Origin: Clostridia bacterium
GTDB lineage: Bacteria > Bacillota > Clostridia > Oscillospirales > Acutalibacteraceae
DNA: 64,000 nt
NCBI GenBank assembly: GCA_017942105.1
Contig: JAGAVE010000053.1
Span: forward strand, 20,659 to 84,658
Direction of reading: 5' to 3'
This document shows positions 36,233 to 46,159 of this stretch, in pieces. The translations under genes were made by a program, and so were the position numbers. The notes under the pieces were generated by a model, which worked only from the letters and a program-made list of their open reading frames with translations, did no database searches and had not been told where the DNA came from. The first letter of the stretch is position 1, and each line of letters begins with the position of its first letter.

Positions 36233-37303
36233 CTATTGAATCGGCCAAATGATATTCATAGACTCAGTTGTTACTTCCTTAATCACTACATGAACATCAA
36301 AACCGTTATTTGCATCAAGGAAAATCACGCCCTTTAAATCAGTCGGATAAACAGTAAAATCACGGTTAGTCGCAGTTATCTTTGAAAACGGTATTTCACC
36401 AATCATAATCTCATCCGAATACTTTGAAGCAAGCTCAGGCAAAACACCTATTCTTACTCTTTGAGGGCTTATGGTATAACTCAGCATATTACCGTAACCA
36501 TTCGGCAAATCCGTTATGGTTACCGTAGGTCTTACATACAATTCCTTGTATATAGGCACTTCAATTTCAAGATTCAAATCTTTATACTTAACACCGCTGA
36601 CTTCAACATACTTCAGCTCCTCATCGTCCAGAGCACGACCGGCACTTGTATTGAAGGAAAGCTTTCCGTTAACCTTTGTGCTTTCTTTCAGCTCCTCACC
36701 GGGATTGAGATAAAGTGAAACATTATTTATTTTATCAATCTGTGTTTTAGGTCCTGTCAGCTTTAGCTTCTGAGAGAAAGAAATCATACTCCTGTCGAAG
36801 ATATAACCGTCAGCAGCGATGTTACCTTCTTCTTCTTTTTCAATTACAAAATTAACAGGAATTTCAACAGTTACTTTTTGGTCGAAATATACATTGATAT
36901 GCTCGGCCGACAAGCTTATTATTTCAAACTCTGCATCTTTATTTTTGGGTTCAACCTTAATTGCAAGAGCCTTCTCTCCTGCCGAATCAACATATGCAGT
37001 CTCCGCCTCAACAATAAAATCCTCAGGTTTAATTTTATTGTTTCCGACCTCATATCGTTTACCTTGAATTGTTATGTCAATCGTGAATTCTTTTTCACCG
37101 AAGCGTTCAAGTTTATAGGTATCTTCAGCCATAGTTCCTTCCAAATTAATTACTACCGGTACTTTCTCAATCTTAGTTTCAATAATCGGAGTGAATTCAA
37201 GAGCAACAACAATCCAGAAAATAAAAGCAAGCACGACAGAAAAAACGACGAGAAATTTAGTATTTGAAAAAAGTCCTCTGAGATTAAGCAGCCGTTTAAT
37301 CAT
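36233..37303 (-). CDS. cdaR: YbbR-domain protein, CdaA regulator CdaR
   Basis: A 356-residue protein with an N-terminal membrane helix (about residues 15-38) and about three YbbR-like external beta domains (VPVVINLEGTMAEDTYKLE..., VEIPVNFVIEKEEEG..., YVRPTVTITDLPNGYG...). It is shorter than B. subtilis CdaR (483). It overlaps cdaA by four bases, and the cdaA-cdaR pair is conserved. CdaR modulates diadenylate cyclase activity at the membrane. The glmM gene that often follows is not here. Confidence 0.9.
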   Translation of the reverse strand: MIKRLLNLRGLFSNTKFLVVFSVVLAFIFWIVVALEFTPIIETKIEKVPVVINLEGTMAEDTYKLERFGEKEFTIDITIQGKRYEVGNNKIKPEDFIVEAETAYVDSAGEKALAIKVEPKNKDAEFEIISLSAEHINVYFDQKVTVEIPVNFVIEKEEEGNIAADGYIFDRSMISFSQKLKLTGPKTQIDKINNVSLYLNPGEELKESTKVNGKLSFNTSAGRALDDEELKYVEVSGVKYKDLNLEIEVPIYKELYVRPTVTITDLPNGYGNMLSYTISPQRVRIGVLPELASKYSDEIMIGEIPFSKITATNRDFTVYPTDLKGVIFLDANNGFDVHVVIKEVTTESMNIIWPIQ

Positions 37304-38202
37304 TTTTTATCCTTACCTTTCACATGTTTAATAAGCTTAACAATTTTCTTGCTGATTACGCCCTTTGCCATATTCTCTTTCTGCGGAAGAATGTATGTCA
37401 ATAATTTCTCCATAAGTACACCATCAGAAACGCCTCTGTGCAGTGTTCCGTCATGAGCTATTGATATTTTACCCGTTTCTTCGGAAACAACAACCGCAAT
37501 GGCGTCGCTTTTCTCAGTAATACCTAAGGCAGCTCTGTGTCGCGTTCCGAGATGGGTTGTAAGCATATCTTTATCTGTCAGCGGAAGAATACATCCTGCC
37601 GCATAAGCTCTGCCATCTCTTATAACCAAGCCGCCGTCGTGCAAGGGTGAGTTGGGATAGAAAATACTTCCGATGTGATCACGGGTAACCTTCGCATCAA
37701 TAACCGTTCCCGTTTTAATAACATCACCAATCATTGTCTCTCTTTCAAATACAATCAAAGCTCCTATTCTTTTGTCACTCATCTCAGTGCAAGCCTTGCA
37801 AACTTCAAGTACGGCCGCTTTCTTTCTTTCATACATAGAATCGCCTTGCTGGGCTCCGAAAAGATTGAAAAAAGCAAAGTTTCTGCGTCCCATTGTTTCA
37901 AGTCCGTGTCTGATTTCAGGTGAAAACAGGATAATAAGAACAATAATAAAATCAGACAGTAGAGTTTTGAAAAGAAAAGAACTCGCGTGCATATTGAGCA
38001 TATTGATAATAAAATACAATACACCTACAACAAGTAATCCTTTGACAATCTGAATACCTCTCGTTTCTTTCAACATCTTAATAACGCTGAATATAACAAA
38101 TGCAACGAGTAGTATATCAATAAAATCCGTAAATTCGAACATTGAGAAAACAGACAGAAGTCTGTCCCAAAGCAATCCGAAATTATCCAACTTTTCAGAC
38201 AT
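37300..38202 (-). CDS. cdaA: Diadenylate cyclase CdaA (c-di-AMP synthase)
   Basis: A 300-residue protein. Three membrane helices at the N-terminus (about 25-110) are followed by a DisA_N-type cyclase domain with the signature motifs DGG in SPLHDGGLVIRDGRA and RHR in GTRHRAALGITE. It makes c-di-AMP from two ATP, which controls potassium and osmolyte balance. It is longer than B. subtilis CdaA (273), with a Lys-rich tail. Its own promoter lies at 38234-38262. Confidence 0.96.
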   Translation of the reverse strand: MSEKLDNFGLLWDRLLSVFSMFEFTDFIDILLVAFVIFSVIKMLKETRGIQIVKGLLVVGVLYFIINMLNMHASSFLFKTLLSDFIIVLIILFSPEIRHGLETMGRRNFAFFNLFGAQQGDSMYERKKAAVLEVCKACTEMSDKRIGALIVFERETMIGDVIKTGTVIDAKVTRDHIGSIFYPNSPLHDGGLVIRDGRAYAAGCILPLTDKDMLTTHLGTRHRAALGITEKSDAIAVVVSEETGKISIAHDGTLHRGVSDGVLMEKLLTYILPQKENMAKGVISKKIVKLIKHVKGKDKK

Positions 38203-38233
38203 AAAAATTCACCCTAATTTTTATTATTCTATA

Positions 38234-38262
38234 ATTTTAACACACTTTACTAATTTAATCAA
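38234..38262 (-). promoter_or_regulatory. Sigma-A promoter of cdaA-cdaR
   Basis: On the minus strand: -35 TTGATT (38257-38262), 17-base spacer, -10 TAAAAT (38234-38239). It overlaps the last codons of ispF. The start codon is at 38202. Confidence 0.65.
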
Positions 38263-38722
38263 GTAATGAAATGCAATGAGCGGAGATACCTTCTCCTGAA
38301 CCGGTAAATCCAAGTTTTTCTTCCGTTGTCGCCTTAACATTAACGCAGTCAACAGAAATCCCAAGAGCATCAGCGATTTTAGTTCTCATTCCGTCTATAT
38401 ATGGTCGCATCTTGGGTTGCTGAGCAATTATCGTCGCGTCTATATTTATAGGTTTGAATCCTGCATCATTAATTCTTTTAACGACAGCTTTTAAAAGCAA
38501 CAAGCTGTCAGCATCTTTAAAAGCAGGGTCAGAATCAGGAAACATTGCACCGATATCACCCATAGCAGCGGCACCAAGCAAAGAGTCACTTATAGCGTGA
38601 AGAAGAACATCAGCATCAGAATGACCGAGAAGCCCCTTTTCGTAAGGTATATCTACCCCACCTAAAATTAGTTTTCTTCCCTCAACAAGTCTATGGACAT
38701 CGTATCCATGGCCTATTCTCAT
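38255..38722 (-). CDS. ispF: 2-C-methyl-D-erythritol 2,4-cyclodiphosphate synthase
   Basis: A 155-residue enzyme of the MEP isoprenoid pathway. It starts [22 protein letters not shown] (Asp and His zinc ligands), has [13 protein letters not shown], the second metal site, and ends with [21 protein letters not shown]. The length is typical. It overlaps the RNase M5 gene by four bases. No other MEP genes are visible in the window. Confidence 0.97.
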   Translation of the reverse strand: MRIGHGYDVHRLVEGRKLILGGVDIPYEKGLLGHSDADVLLHAISDSLLGAAAMGDIGAMFPDSDPAFKDADSLLLLKAVVKRINDAGFKPINIDATIIAQQPKMRPYIDGMRTKIADALGISVDCVNVKATTEEKLGFTGSGEGISAHCISLLD

Positions 38723-39318
38723 AAAATAACCTCCTTGCTTTTCAAAACCGCTGTTTTATATTCATCATAAGTCATAATAGAATTAATAACATCAAGTAGA
38801 CCTTTTGTACCAAGTCTTTCGGGCAAATTAAGATATTTCAGAAGCTTCAAACGGGCACTTTTGCTCTCAGGCATTCCGCTAAGACCGTCCTCAAATAAGT
38901 CCAGCTTACTTACCGTACGCCGATCATATGTATCAGATGCCAAACAAGAAACACCCGCCTTACTGAGTGCATCAATAATTACCTCCTGCGGCATCCCCTC
39001 AACTCCCAGTTTACCTTCCTTTGAAGCAGTTTCTTTCCGCTTCTCTTTTCCGTATAAATCAGGAATATACGCATTGGAGATATATTCATTCGGAATTATC
39101 GACGAAATGAAATTTCGTATCAGAAAACCTGCCGAGTCACTATCAGTCAGAATAACCAGACCCTTCTTTTCCGCAAGCATTCTCAACAGTTTTTGTTTGT
39201 CCTTATTTTTAAATATTCCGAAACCTTCGGTATCAATCACAACACCATCAATTATAGAAGAAAGCTTGATCTTATCATACTTGCCTTCAACAACAACAAT
39301 CTTATCAACTTTGATCAT
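38719..39318 (-). CDS. rnmV: Ribonuclease M5-type Toprim protein
   Basis: A 199-residue protein. The Toprim domain has the Glu motif [12 protein letters not shown] and the acidic [11 protein letters not shown] (DxD), ending in a DUF4093-like C-terminal half ([26 protein letters not shown]). RNase M5 matures 5S rRNA. The size (B. subtilis 186) and both motifs fit. It lies between holA and ispF rather than next to rsmA, unlike Bacillus. The assignment is good but based on motifs only. Confidence 0.83.
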   Translation of the reverse strand: MIKVDKIVVVEGKYDKIKLSSIIDGVVIDTEGFGIFKNKDKQKLLRMLAEKKGLVILTDSDSAGFLIRNFISSIIPNEYISNAYIPDLYGKEKRKETASKEGKLGVEGMPQEVIIDALSKAGVSCLASDTYDRRTVSKLDLFEDGLSGMPESKSARLKLLKYLNLPERLGTKGLLDVINSIMTYDEYKTAVLKSKEVIL

Positions 39319-40361
39319 ACTTTTTCACCGTTCGAAACCAACAAAAGCTTTGTAATCGTCTGTTCAAGAACCAGTCTGCCGTCAGTTGAGGAAGATTTAA
39401 GCATAGTATCAGCTTCAGACAAAACTTCCAGAAAACTTCTCAACTGTTTCATTGAATACTTGGAAACTGTTTTTCCAGCGTTTATCAGACGAAACTCTTT
39501 GTTTCTGTAATTAAAATCATCTGCCGCATCAACAGCACGCTTTCCCCCCGATATATATACCTTAGCTCTATACATATCAACATAAGAAGTTATTATTGCT
39601 CCAAGGATATTTATAGGCTCTTCCTTCATTGAAAACAGGGTGTCAAGAATGGCCATAGCTGTATCGCAATTGTTTGCAAACAAAGCCTTCGTTAAATCAA
39701 AAGCTCTTGCCTGCATACTTTTTACAACTACAGCATCTATATCAGCTTTTGTAATATTGCCGTCTCTTTTATAAGCGCAGATTTTCTCAAGCTCATTGAG
39801 AACAACACTCATATCATCGCCGATTATAGAAAGAAGGTAGTTAGCTTCGGAAAAATTGAAAGTACATCCTCTCTCTTTTGCACCCTTATCTATTAGCTTT
39901 ACCAGTTGCTGGGATGTAAAATGTCTGAAGTCAACAACCGTTCCGTATTTCTCAAAGCAACCTATCACCTTTTTACACTTTGCATTTTTTGAATTGATGT
40001 TCAATGTAGGCAAAGAAACAAGCATAATCGTCGTTTCCGGAATATCCTTAATTATGTTCTCGAGCTTTGAAAAATCATCATCATTCAAACAGTCAATAGG
40101 TAAATCTTTTATAAGCAAACAGGCATATTCACTCATCATAGGCAGTGATTCAGCCGCAATAGCAACTTCATCAAAATTCAAAGCTTTGCCGTCATACAAA
40201 TGAAGGTTGAAATCAGAAAAAGCAGGTTCAACAATCTTTTTTTCTAAAACAGCAGTATAATGCTTAACAAGATACTTCTCTTCACCGTAAAGTAAATACA
40301 CATTGGAAAATTCAGATGCTTTGATCTGTTGTTTAAGCTCATTTTCAGTTAAAACAGGCAT
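39315..40361 (-). CDS. holA: DNA polymerase III delta subunit
   Basis: About 348 residues from the ATG at 40361 (MPVLTENELKQQIK), with GGAGG 7 bases before; a GTG one codon earlier overlaps the comEC stop. It has the delta-family features: NVYLLYGEEKYLVKHY near the start, domain III with NEFRL-like repeats and the C-terminal LEQTITKLLLVSNG. It is a clamp-loader subunit that opens the sliding clamp. The length matches B. subtilis HolA (347). comEC-holA adjacency is standard in Firmicutes. Confidence 0.94.
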   Translation of the reverse strand: MPVLTENELKQQIKASEFSNVYLLYGEEKYLVKHYTAVLEKKIVEPAFSDFNLHLYDGKALNFDEVAIAAESLPMMSEYACLLIKDLPIDCLNDDDFSKLENIIKDIPETTIMLVSLPTLNINSKNAKCKKVIGCFEKYGTVVDFRHFTSQQLVKLIDKGAKERGCTFNFSEANYLLSIIGDDMSVVLNELEKICAYKRDGNITKADIDAVVVKSMQARAFDLTKALFANNCDTAMAILDTLFSMKEEPINILGAIITSYVDMYRAKVYISGGKRAVDAADDFNYRNKEFRLINAGKTVSKYSMKQLRSFLEVLSEADTMLKSSSTDGRLVLEQTITKLLLVSNGEKV

Positions 40362-40363
40362 CA

Positions 40364-42583
40364 CTAATCCTCCAATACAAAATATTTATGGGAATCTTCT
40401 CTGATATTGAAAACTACAGCATCAGAGTCATTCATAGGTAAAGCATTTGCACCGCGTTCTGAAACATATTTTACAATACTTTCGCTTCGCTTTTGCGGAC
40501 CGCAGACAATTATCTCAGAGTATGAAGTAGGGTTTATGCAATACGGTATATACCCGCAACAAACAAGATAATCAGCAGATATATACTCATCCGGAATCTC
40601 AGATTTTACTGTTGAAGAAAATAACAACAAAATTTCAACATCATTAAAAGTACAATGAGCAAGTGAAAAATCCTCACAACACATATATTGAATTCTATCG
40701 TTATCAAAAATCCCTACAACAGCTCTTGGCTCATCAAAGATTCTGTCTTTTGACACAACGCTTTCAAGAGACTTATTTGAATACGGAAGAACAATGCGAT
40801 TGAAGTTATATTCCTTCATTAACAAGAAATTCGAATTATCCTCAAGCGCTTTTATATCAGGTATTAAAAACAACTCTGGATCATTCATCCCGTAATAATC
40901 TAATGTATCACTTATTGCATATATTTTATCATAACTGTCAGCTTTACCTGTAATTACAATTTTTCTGCCGCCGGAATACGCAACAACACTGATACCATCA
41001 CTAACATTCAGTATTCTTACTTGAGTCAGGTTATAATAGTAAAAATAAGATGAAAGCGAAAAAATTATAATATTTGCGGCAAGTCCTATGCAGGCGGCCT
41101 TAAAAATATTCTTACCTTTAAAATTAAAAACACAAACAATTACAATTGCAACTGAAGCGATAGCTCCGACCTTCCAGAATATATTTTCGGTACTGACGGT
41201 CGTCAGCGACCAAGAACACATAAAATCAACAATCCGCAAAAGAACTTCAGCTAACAACTCAGAAGTTGCAAAAACAACATCGCTGACAAACGGAATATCA
41301 GCTAAAGCCGCACCGAGCCCTCCCATTATCATGCAAAGCATTGCAATGTAGTTCAATACAACATTGGAAATAACAGACAGCACTGAAACATAACCAATCA
41401 TAATAATCGTTGCAGGAAGGACTGCAATAGAGGCAGACAAGCTGACAACAACAGGCAAAAATAATTTATGTAATACGCTTGAAAATAAATTATCCGGAAG
41501 TTTTTCAAAAATATGTTTCTCACAAACCGGAACCAATGTGATTATTCCGAGCGTTGCCGAAAATGACAGGATGAAACCTATATCAACGGCAATAAACGGA
41601 TTAATTGCGCACATAATAAAGGCTACAAAGCCCAAAGAGTTGGCAGAATCTGCTTTTCTGTAAAACAAATTTCCGAAAAGCAGAACAATCATCATCACAC
41701 CTGCTCTGCAAACAGAGGGTGTCAATCCGGCAAGAAACATAAAAAACACTGCAAATATTATAGCGATAACCGAATTTAATCTTTTTCTTACACCCAAAGA
41801 TCGGAGTATAGCAAACAATCCCAAAACCCAAACGGAAAGATGAAGCCCGGATACAGCAAAAATAGGAGCTATGCCAACTTCACGGAAACTCTCAACCCTT
41901 TCATCAGATAAACCAGACTTATCACCAAGAAGCATTGCCGTAACAGTAGCTCCTTTTTCTCCACCGATATTATCAGCGACACGGGTTTTTATCATTTCAC
42001 GGGTATCAAATACAAACCTTTCAAATGAGCTTGAAATACCCGTTTTAACATTAATCTGAGGATTTACACTTCCAAACGAATAGGCAGCAAGATACACTCC
42101 GTCGGAATAATAATAAAGTCTGATACCTTTGTTCTCAGGAGAAATATCATAGATATGTGCCTCAAGTGAAATGCAGTCAAAATAATCCGCCGATATTTCC
42201 TCCGGTACAGAAAGCCTTAATTTAGAATCAACGGACTCACCATCAATCTCATTAAGATCCAGGGTGTAATAGTAACGATCATTCGTACATTCTTTTTCGA
42301 GTATCTTTCCGCTTATATGTGCAGTCTTATCGTAATATTTATACACATTATCAATCTTAGTCTGTGCAGTGTAATACATAAGCCCTGAAAATATCAGCGA
42401 AACAGCAATCAAAATCGGCACTATCTTTTCTCTTACCGACCTAATAAGCAAAGAAACCACTGCAAGTAATGTACCTGCTCCGATAAACACCGGTGCAAAA
42501 AGCTCGCCGAAATATATTATCAGAAACAAAGATAATAATGTAGTAAATCCAATAGCCGCAAATGGCCTGTATTTTAAACTCAT
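40364..42583 (-). CDS. comEC: ComEC/Rec2 DNA-uptake channel protein with degenerate C-terminal hydrolase domain
   Basis: A 739-residue polytopic protein. It has an N-terminal DUF4131 region, a central Competence domain (about 200-470) with the conserved IFAVSGLHLSVWVLGLFAILRSLG and GLTPSVCRAGVMM, and membrane segments to about 520. The C-terminal part begins like a ComEC MBL domain (VRILNVSDG) but lacks the HxHxDH zinc motif, so it is probably not a nuclease. It normally translocates single-stranded DNA. An intact MBL protein is encoded in the same operon at 46160-47032. Confidence 0.9.
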   Translation of the reverse strand: MSLKYRPFAAIGFTTLLSLFLIIYFGELFAPVFIGAGTLLAVVSLLIRSVREKIVPILIAVSLIFSGLMYYTAQTKIDNVYKYYDKTAHISGKILEKECTNDRYYYTLDLNEIDGESVDSKLRLSVPEEISADYFDCISLEAHIYDISPENKGIRLYYYSDGVYLAAYSFGSVNPQINVKTGISSSFERFVFDTREMIKTRVADNIGGEKGATVTAMLLGDKSGLSDERVESFREVGIAPIFAVSGLHLSVWVLGLFAILRSLGVRKRLNSVIAIIFAVFFMFLAGLTPSVCRAGVMMIVLLFGNLFYRKADSANSLGFVAFIMCAINPFIAVDIGFILSFSATLGIITLVPVCEKHIFEKLPDNLFSSVLHKLFLPVVVSLSASIAVLPATIIMIGYVSVLSVISNVVLNYIAMLCMIMGGLGAALADIPFVSDVVFATSELLAEVLLRIVDFMCSWSLTTVSTENIFWKVGAIASVAIVIVCVFNFKGKNIFKAACIGLAANIIIFSLSSYFYYYNLTQVRILNVSDGISVVAYSGGRKIVITGKADSYDKIYAISDTLDYYGMNDPELFLIPDIKALEDNSNFLLMKEYNFNRIVLPYSNKSLESVVSKDRIFDEPRAVVGIFDNDRIQYMCCEDFSLAHCTFNDVEILLLFSSTVKSEIPDEYISADYLVCCGYIPYCINPTSYSEIIVCGPQKRSESIVKYVSERGANALPMNDSDAVVFNIREDSHKYFVLED

Positions 42584-43119
42584 CTTTCAAAAAGAGGTAA
42601 TTTTTCGAGATAAATTATATCATCACGCTGAGCAGCATCGCCTTCAGCCAGAACCGAAGCCTTCGCAACAACATCAGCATCAAATTCAGCAACAAGCTTT
42701 TCAACAGCCGCAAGCGACTCCCCTGTTGAAATAACATCATCAACTATAATTACTCTCTTGTTACGGATTTTTTCACCCTCAGCTCCGTCAAGAATAAGCA
42801 CTTGCTGAGAGTCGGTTGTAATTGATCTCACATTAACACTGACCGGATTCTGCATATAAAGCTTAAGTTTTTTTCTGGCAACAAAATACGGTTTTCCACT
42901 CTGCCTTGCCATCTCATAAGCTAAAGGAATGCTTTTTGCTTCCGGTGTAATTATATAGTCAAACTCAGGAATTTTTGCAAGAAGCTCCTTTGAAGCCGCA
43001 ACAGTAAGCTCAACATCACCAAAAAGAATAAATGCGCCAATTGAAATGTTATCGTTAATCGGGCAAAGAGGAAGTTCTCTTTCGAGGCCCGCTATTTTCA
43101 TTTTATAAACTTCAGACAT
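42580..43119 (-). CDS. Adenine-phosphoribosyltransferase-like protein
   Basis: 179 residues from the ATG at 43119 (MSEVYKMKIAGLERELPLCP), with GGAGG 8 bases before; a longer frame to 43230 would overlap the HIT gene. The PRPP-binding motif RVIIVDDVISTGES (about residues 122-135) and the flexible-loop region are present, giving the type I PRTase fold. It resembles purine phosphoribosyltransferases, but the base specificity is not certain. It overlaps comEC by four bases. Confidence 0.82.
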   Translation of the reverse strand: MSEVYKMKIAGLERELPLCPINDNISIGAFILFGDVELTVAASKELLAKIPEFDYIITPEAKSIPLAYEMARQSGKPYFVARKKLKLYMQNPVSVNVRSITTDSQQVLILDGAEGEKIRNKRVIIVDDVISTGESLAAVEKLVAEFDADVVAKASVLAEGDAAQRDDIIYLEKLPLFER

Positions 43120-43135
43120 AAATTTAACCTCCGAA

Positions 43136-43474
43136 TCAGCCTGCAGGCCAAGTAAACTCTCTGCCGCCCATAAGATGGAAGTGCAGATGCTTAACAGTCT
43201 GACCGGCACTGTCACCACAGTTATTGACAATTCTGTATCCGTCCGTCAAACCTTCAGACTCAGCAATCTTTGCGGCAACTTCAAATATATGAGCTACAAC
43301 TGAGCTGTTTTCCGGCGTAATCTCTGCCGCGGACTTGATATGAATTTTAGGAATTATAAGTATATGAACCGGGGCCTGGGGTTCAATATCACGAAACGCG
43401 AAAACAGTATCATCTTCATATACTTTTGATGACGGAATATCTCCGTTTATAATTTTACAGAACAAGCAATCCAT
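43136..43474 (-). CDS. HIT family nucleotide-binding protein (HinT type)
   Basis: A 112-residue protein starting MDCLFCKIINGDIPSSKVYEDD, typical of HinT, with the histidine triad in VKHLHFHLMGG near residue 100. These are nucleoside phosphoramidases or AMP-lysine hydrolases of unclear role. It lies 11 bases from the alaS stop and 16 bases before the phosphoribosyltransferase. Two Cys in FCKI may bind zinc with the later His. Confidence 0.92.
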   Translation of the reverse strand: MDCLFCKIINGDIPSSKVYEDDTVFAFRDIEPQAPVHILIIPKIHIKSAAEITPENSSVVAHIFEVAAKIAESEGLTDGYRIVNNCGDSAGQTVKHLHFHLMGGREFTWPAG

Positions 43475-43485
43475 AATAATCCTCC

Positions 43486-46125
43486 TTATTTTATAAGTGA
43501 TGCAACAATATCAGCTACCGCTGAGACAGCATCGTTAACCTTATCTATTTCTTTAGCGCCTGCCATCGCGAAATCAGGCTTACCGCCGCCATTTCCGCCG
43601 GCCTTCTGAGCTACGGCGCGAACAATATCACCGGCCCTTACGCCCTTTGCTACAGCAGCCTTACCACACGATGCAGCAAAATTGAGTGAACCTTTTTCTT
43701 TATTCAAAGCAGCAAGCACACAAACAATATCATCACCCATTGCTTTTGCCTTGTCTGAAAGCTGACGAAGTTCATCTACAGTAACTTCACCTGCAACAGC
43801 AGAAATAACGCGAAGTCCGTTGATTTCTGAAATATTATCAAACAAGCTGCCTGAACGCAGGTTAGTAAGCTCAGAAGTAAGAGAATCAATTTCTCTGTCT
43901 TTCTCTTTAAGCTCAGAAGCAACTGCAATCGCCTTCTTTTCAAGGTCAGCCGGGTTAGCAACCTTAAGAGCTTTTGCTACACCAATAATTGCATTATTGA
44001 GCGAATCAATATAACGAAGAACACCCTCACCCGTAACGCCTTCAATTCTGCGTACACCTGCCGCAACTGATGACTCAGATACAATTTTAAACAAGCCGAG
44101 ATTGCCTGTATTTGAAACATGAGTACCGCCGCAAAGCTCCGTTGAATAATCTCCGGCTTTTACAACGCGTACAACATCGCCGTACTTTTCGCCAAACAGA
44201 GCCATTGCACCGGATTTCTTAGCCTCTTCTATCGGCATTTCCGTCATTGTAACCGGTGCTGCTGAAAGAATGATTTTATTCACCTTGTTTTCAACCGCAT
44301 TAATTTCTTCGGCGGTCATCGCTGAGAAGTGTGAAAAGTCAAATCTTACTGTGTTTTCATTAACGAGCTGACCTGCCTGTTCAACATGAGAGCCGAGAGT
44401 TTCTCTGAGCGCCGCTTGAAGTATATGAGCCGCTGTATGGTTGCGAGCAATCGCTCCCCTTCTTTGAGCATTAACTAATGTGTTTACACAGTCACCAAGT
44501 TTAAGCTCAGTACCCTCAACGACCTTACCGTAATGCAAGAAAACACCGTCATTTGTCTTTGATGTATTCTCAACCTCAAATTTAAATGAATTTCCGACGA
44601 GAAAACCGGTATCGCCTACCTGACCGCCACTCTCTGCATAAAATGCTGTTTCATCCGTAACAACGGCGGCATAAACATCATTTTCAAGTGACTCAACACG
44701 CTCACCGTCAAGAATGATTGCAATTACTTTGCCCTCAGCTTCAGTTGCATCATAGCCTTTGAATAATGTTGCATCAATACCCTTCGAAACAACACCGGTG
44801 TCATTCCATCCTTCGGCACCTGCACCCTTATGAGCATCACGGGAACGCTTTCTCTGCTCAAGAAGAAGCTCCTTAAACTTATCTTCGTCAACAGTCATTC
44901 CCTTTTCTTCAAGAATCTCTCTCGTAAGATCGATCGGGAACCCGAAAGTGTCCTGAAGCTTGAAAGCATCAGCCGCATCAAGAATGTTGCCCTTGGAATT
45001 TTCAATCATCTCGTTGAGAACCTCAAGACCTGAGTCAATAGTTCTGTTAAAGCTTTCTTCTTCTGTCTTAATAACATTTATGATAAAATCTTTCTTTTCG
45101 ACAAGATTCGGATACGCATTTTTATTTTCATTAATAACCGTTTCGCAGACCTCATCGAGGAAAGTGCGATTGATACCAAGCAATCTGCCGTGTCTTGCGG
45201 CTCTTCTGAGAAGACGGCGAAGAACATATCCTCTGCCGCTGTTTGAAGGCATAACGCCGTCACCAATCATAAATGTCGTTGAACGGATATGATCAGTAAT
45301 TACTCGAAGGGATATATCAGCCTTTTCATCTGCGTGATACTCAACACCCGCAATTTTAATTATATGCTTCATAATGTTCTGTACGGTATCAACCTCAAAG
45401 AGATTATCAACATCCTGAGCTATACAAGCAAGTCTCTCAAGACCCATACCGGTATCTATGTTAGGCCTTGCAAGCGGAGTGTAGTTATTGTTACCGTCGT
45501 TTTCAAACTGAGTAAAAACAAGATTCCAAAATTCAATATAACGATCGCACTCACAGCCTACCTTGCAATCGGGTGAGCCGCATCCGTATTTTTCACCGCG
45601 GTCATAGTAAATCTCTGAACAAGGACCGCAAGGACCAGCTCCGTGCTCCCAGAAATTATCAGCCTTACCGAATCTTACCATATGAGACTCATCAACACCG
45701 ATTTCTTTTGTCCAGATATCATATGCTTCATCATCTTCAAGGTAAACACTGATATAAAGACGCTCAGGATCCATTTCCATAACCTTAGTACAGAATTCCC
45801 AGCCCCAAGATATAGCTTCTCTTTTGAAATAATCGCCAAAAGAAAAGTTGCCGAGCATTTCAAAATATGTGCCGTGACGAGCCGTTTTACCTACATTTTC
45901 AATATCAGGAGTACGAATACACTTCTGACAGGTAGTAACCCTGTTTGAAGGCGGTGTAATCTCCCCCGTGAAATACTTTTTCATTGGTGACATACCTGCA
46001 TTGATAAGAAGAAGGCTCTTATCTCCCTGAGGGATGAGCGAAAAGCTCGGAAGTCTCAGATGCTCCTTACTTTCATAGAAAGAAAGAAATTTTTCTCTTA
46101 ATTCATTAAGTCCGGTCCATTTCAT
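43486..46125 (-). CDS. alaS: Alanyl-tRNA synthetase
   Basis: An 879-residue class II synthetase (B. subtilis 878). The N-terminal aminoacylation domain starts WTGLNELREKFLSFYESKEH and contains NAGMSPMKKYF and GAGPCGPCSEIYYDRG. The editing domain has NHTAAHILQAAL (HxxxH, about residue 563) and ELCGGTHV (CxxxH, about 664). The C-terminal DHHA1 domain ends GGNGGGKPDFAMAGA. It charges tRNA-Ala. No T-box is present upstream, unlike the ligase gene at 58301. It lies downstream of the MBL gene with a 34-base gap. Confidence 0.98.
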   Translation of the reverse strand: MKWTGLNELREKFLSFYESKEHLRLPSFSLIPQGDKSLLLINAGMSPMKKYFTGEITPPSNRVTTCQKCIRTPDIENVGKTARHGTYFEMLGNFSFGDYFKREAISWGWEFCTKVMEMDPERLYISVYLEDDEAYDIWTKEIGVDESHMVRFGKADNFWEHGAGPCGPCSEIYYDRGEKYGCGSPDCKVGCECDRYIEFWNLVFTQFENDGNNNYTPLARPNIDTGMGLERLACIAQDVDNLFEVDTVQNIMKHIIKIAGVEYHADEKADISLRVITDHIRSTTFMIGDGVMPSNSGRGYVLRRLLRRAARHGRLLGINRTFLDEVCETVINENKNAYPNLVEKKDFIINVIKTEEESFNRTIDSGLEVLNEMIENSKGNILDAADAFKLQDTFGFPIDLTREILEEKGMTVDEDKFKELLLEQRKRSRDAHKGAGAEGWNDTGVVSKGIDATLFKGYDATEAEGKVIAIILDGERVESLENDVYAAVVTDETAFYAESGGQVGDTGFLVGNSFKFEVENTSKTNDGVFLHYGKVVEGTELKLGDCVNTLVNAQRRGAIARNHTAAHILQAALRETLGSHVEQAGQLVNENTVRFDFSHFSAMTAEEINAVENKVNKIILSAAPVTMTEMPIEEAKKSGAMALFGEKYGDVVRVVKAGDYSTELCGGTHVSNTGNLGLFKIVSESSVAAGVRRIEGVTGEGVLRYIDSLNNAIIGVAKALKVANPADLEKKAIAVASELKEKDREIDSLTSELTNLRSGSLFDNISEINGLRVISAVAGEVTVDELRQLSDKAKAMGDDIVCVLAALNKEKGSLNFAASCGKAAVAKGVRAGDIVRAVAQKAGGNGGGKPDFAMAGAKEIDKVNDAVSAVADIVASLIK

Positions 46126-46159
46126 AAAAATCTGCTCCTAAATTATATTTCTTTATTAA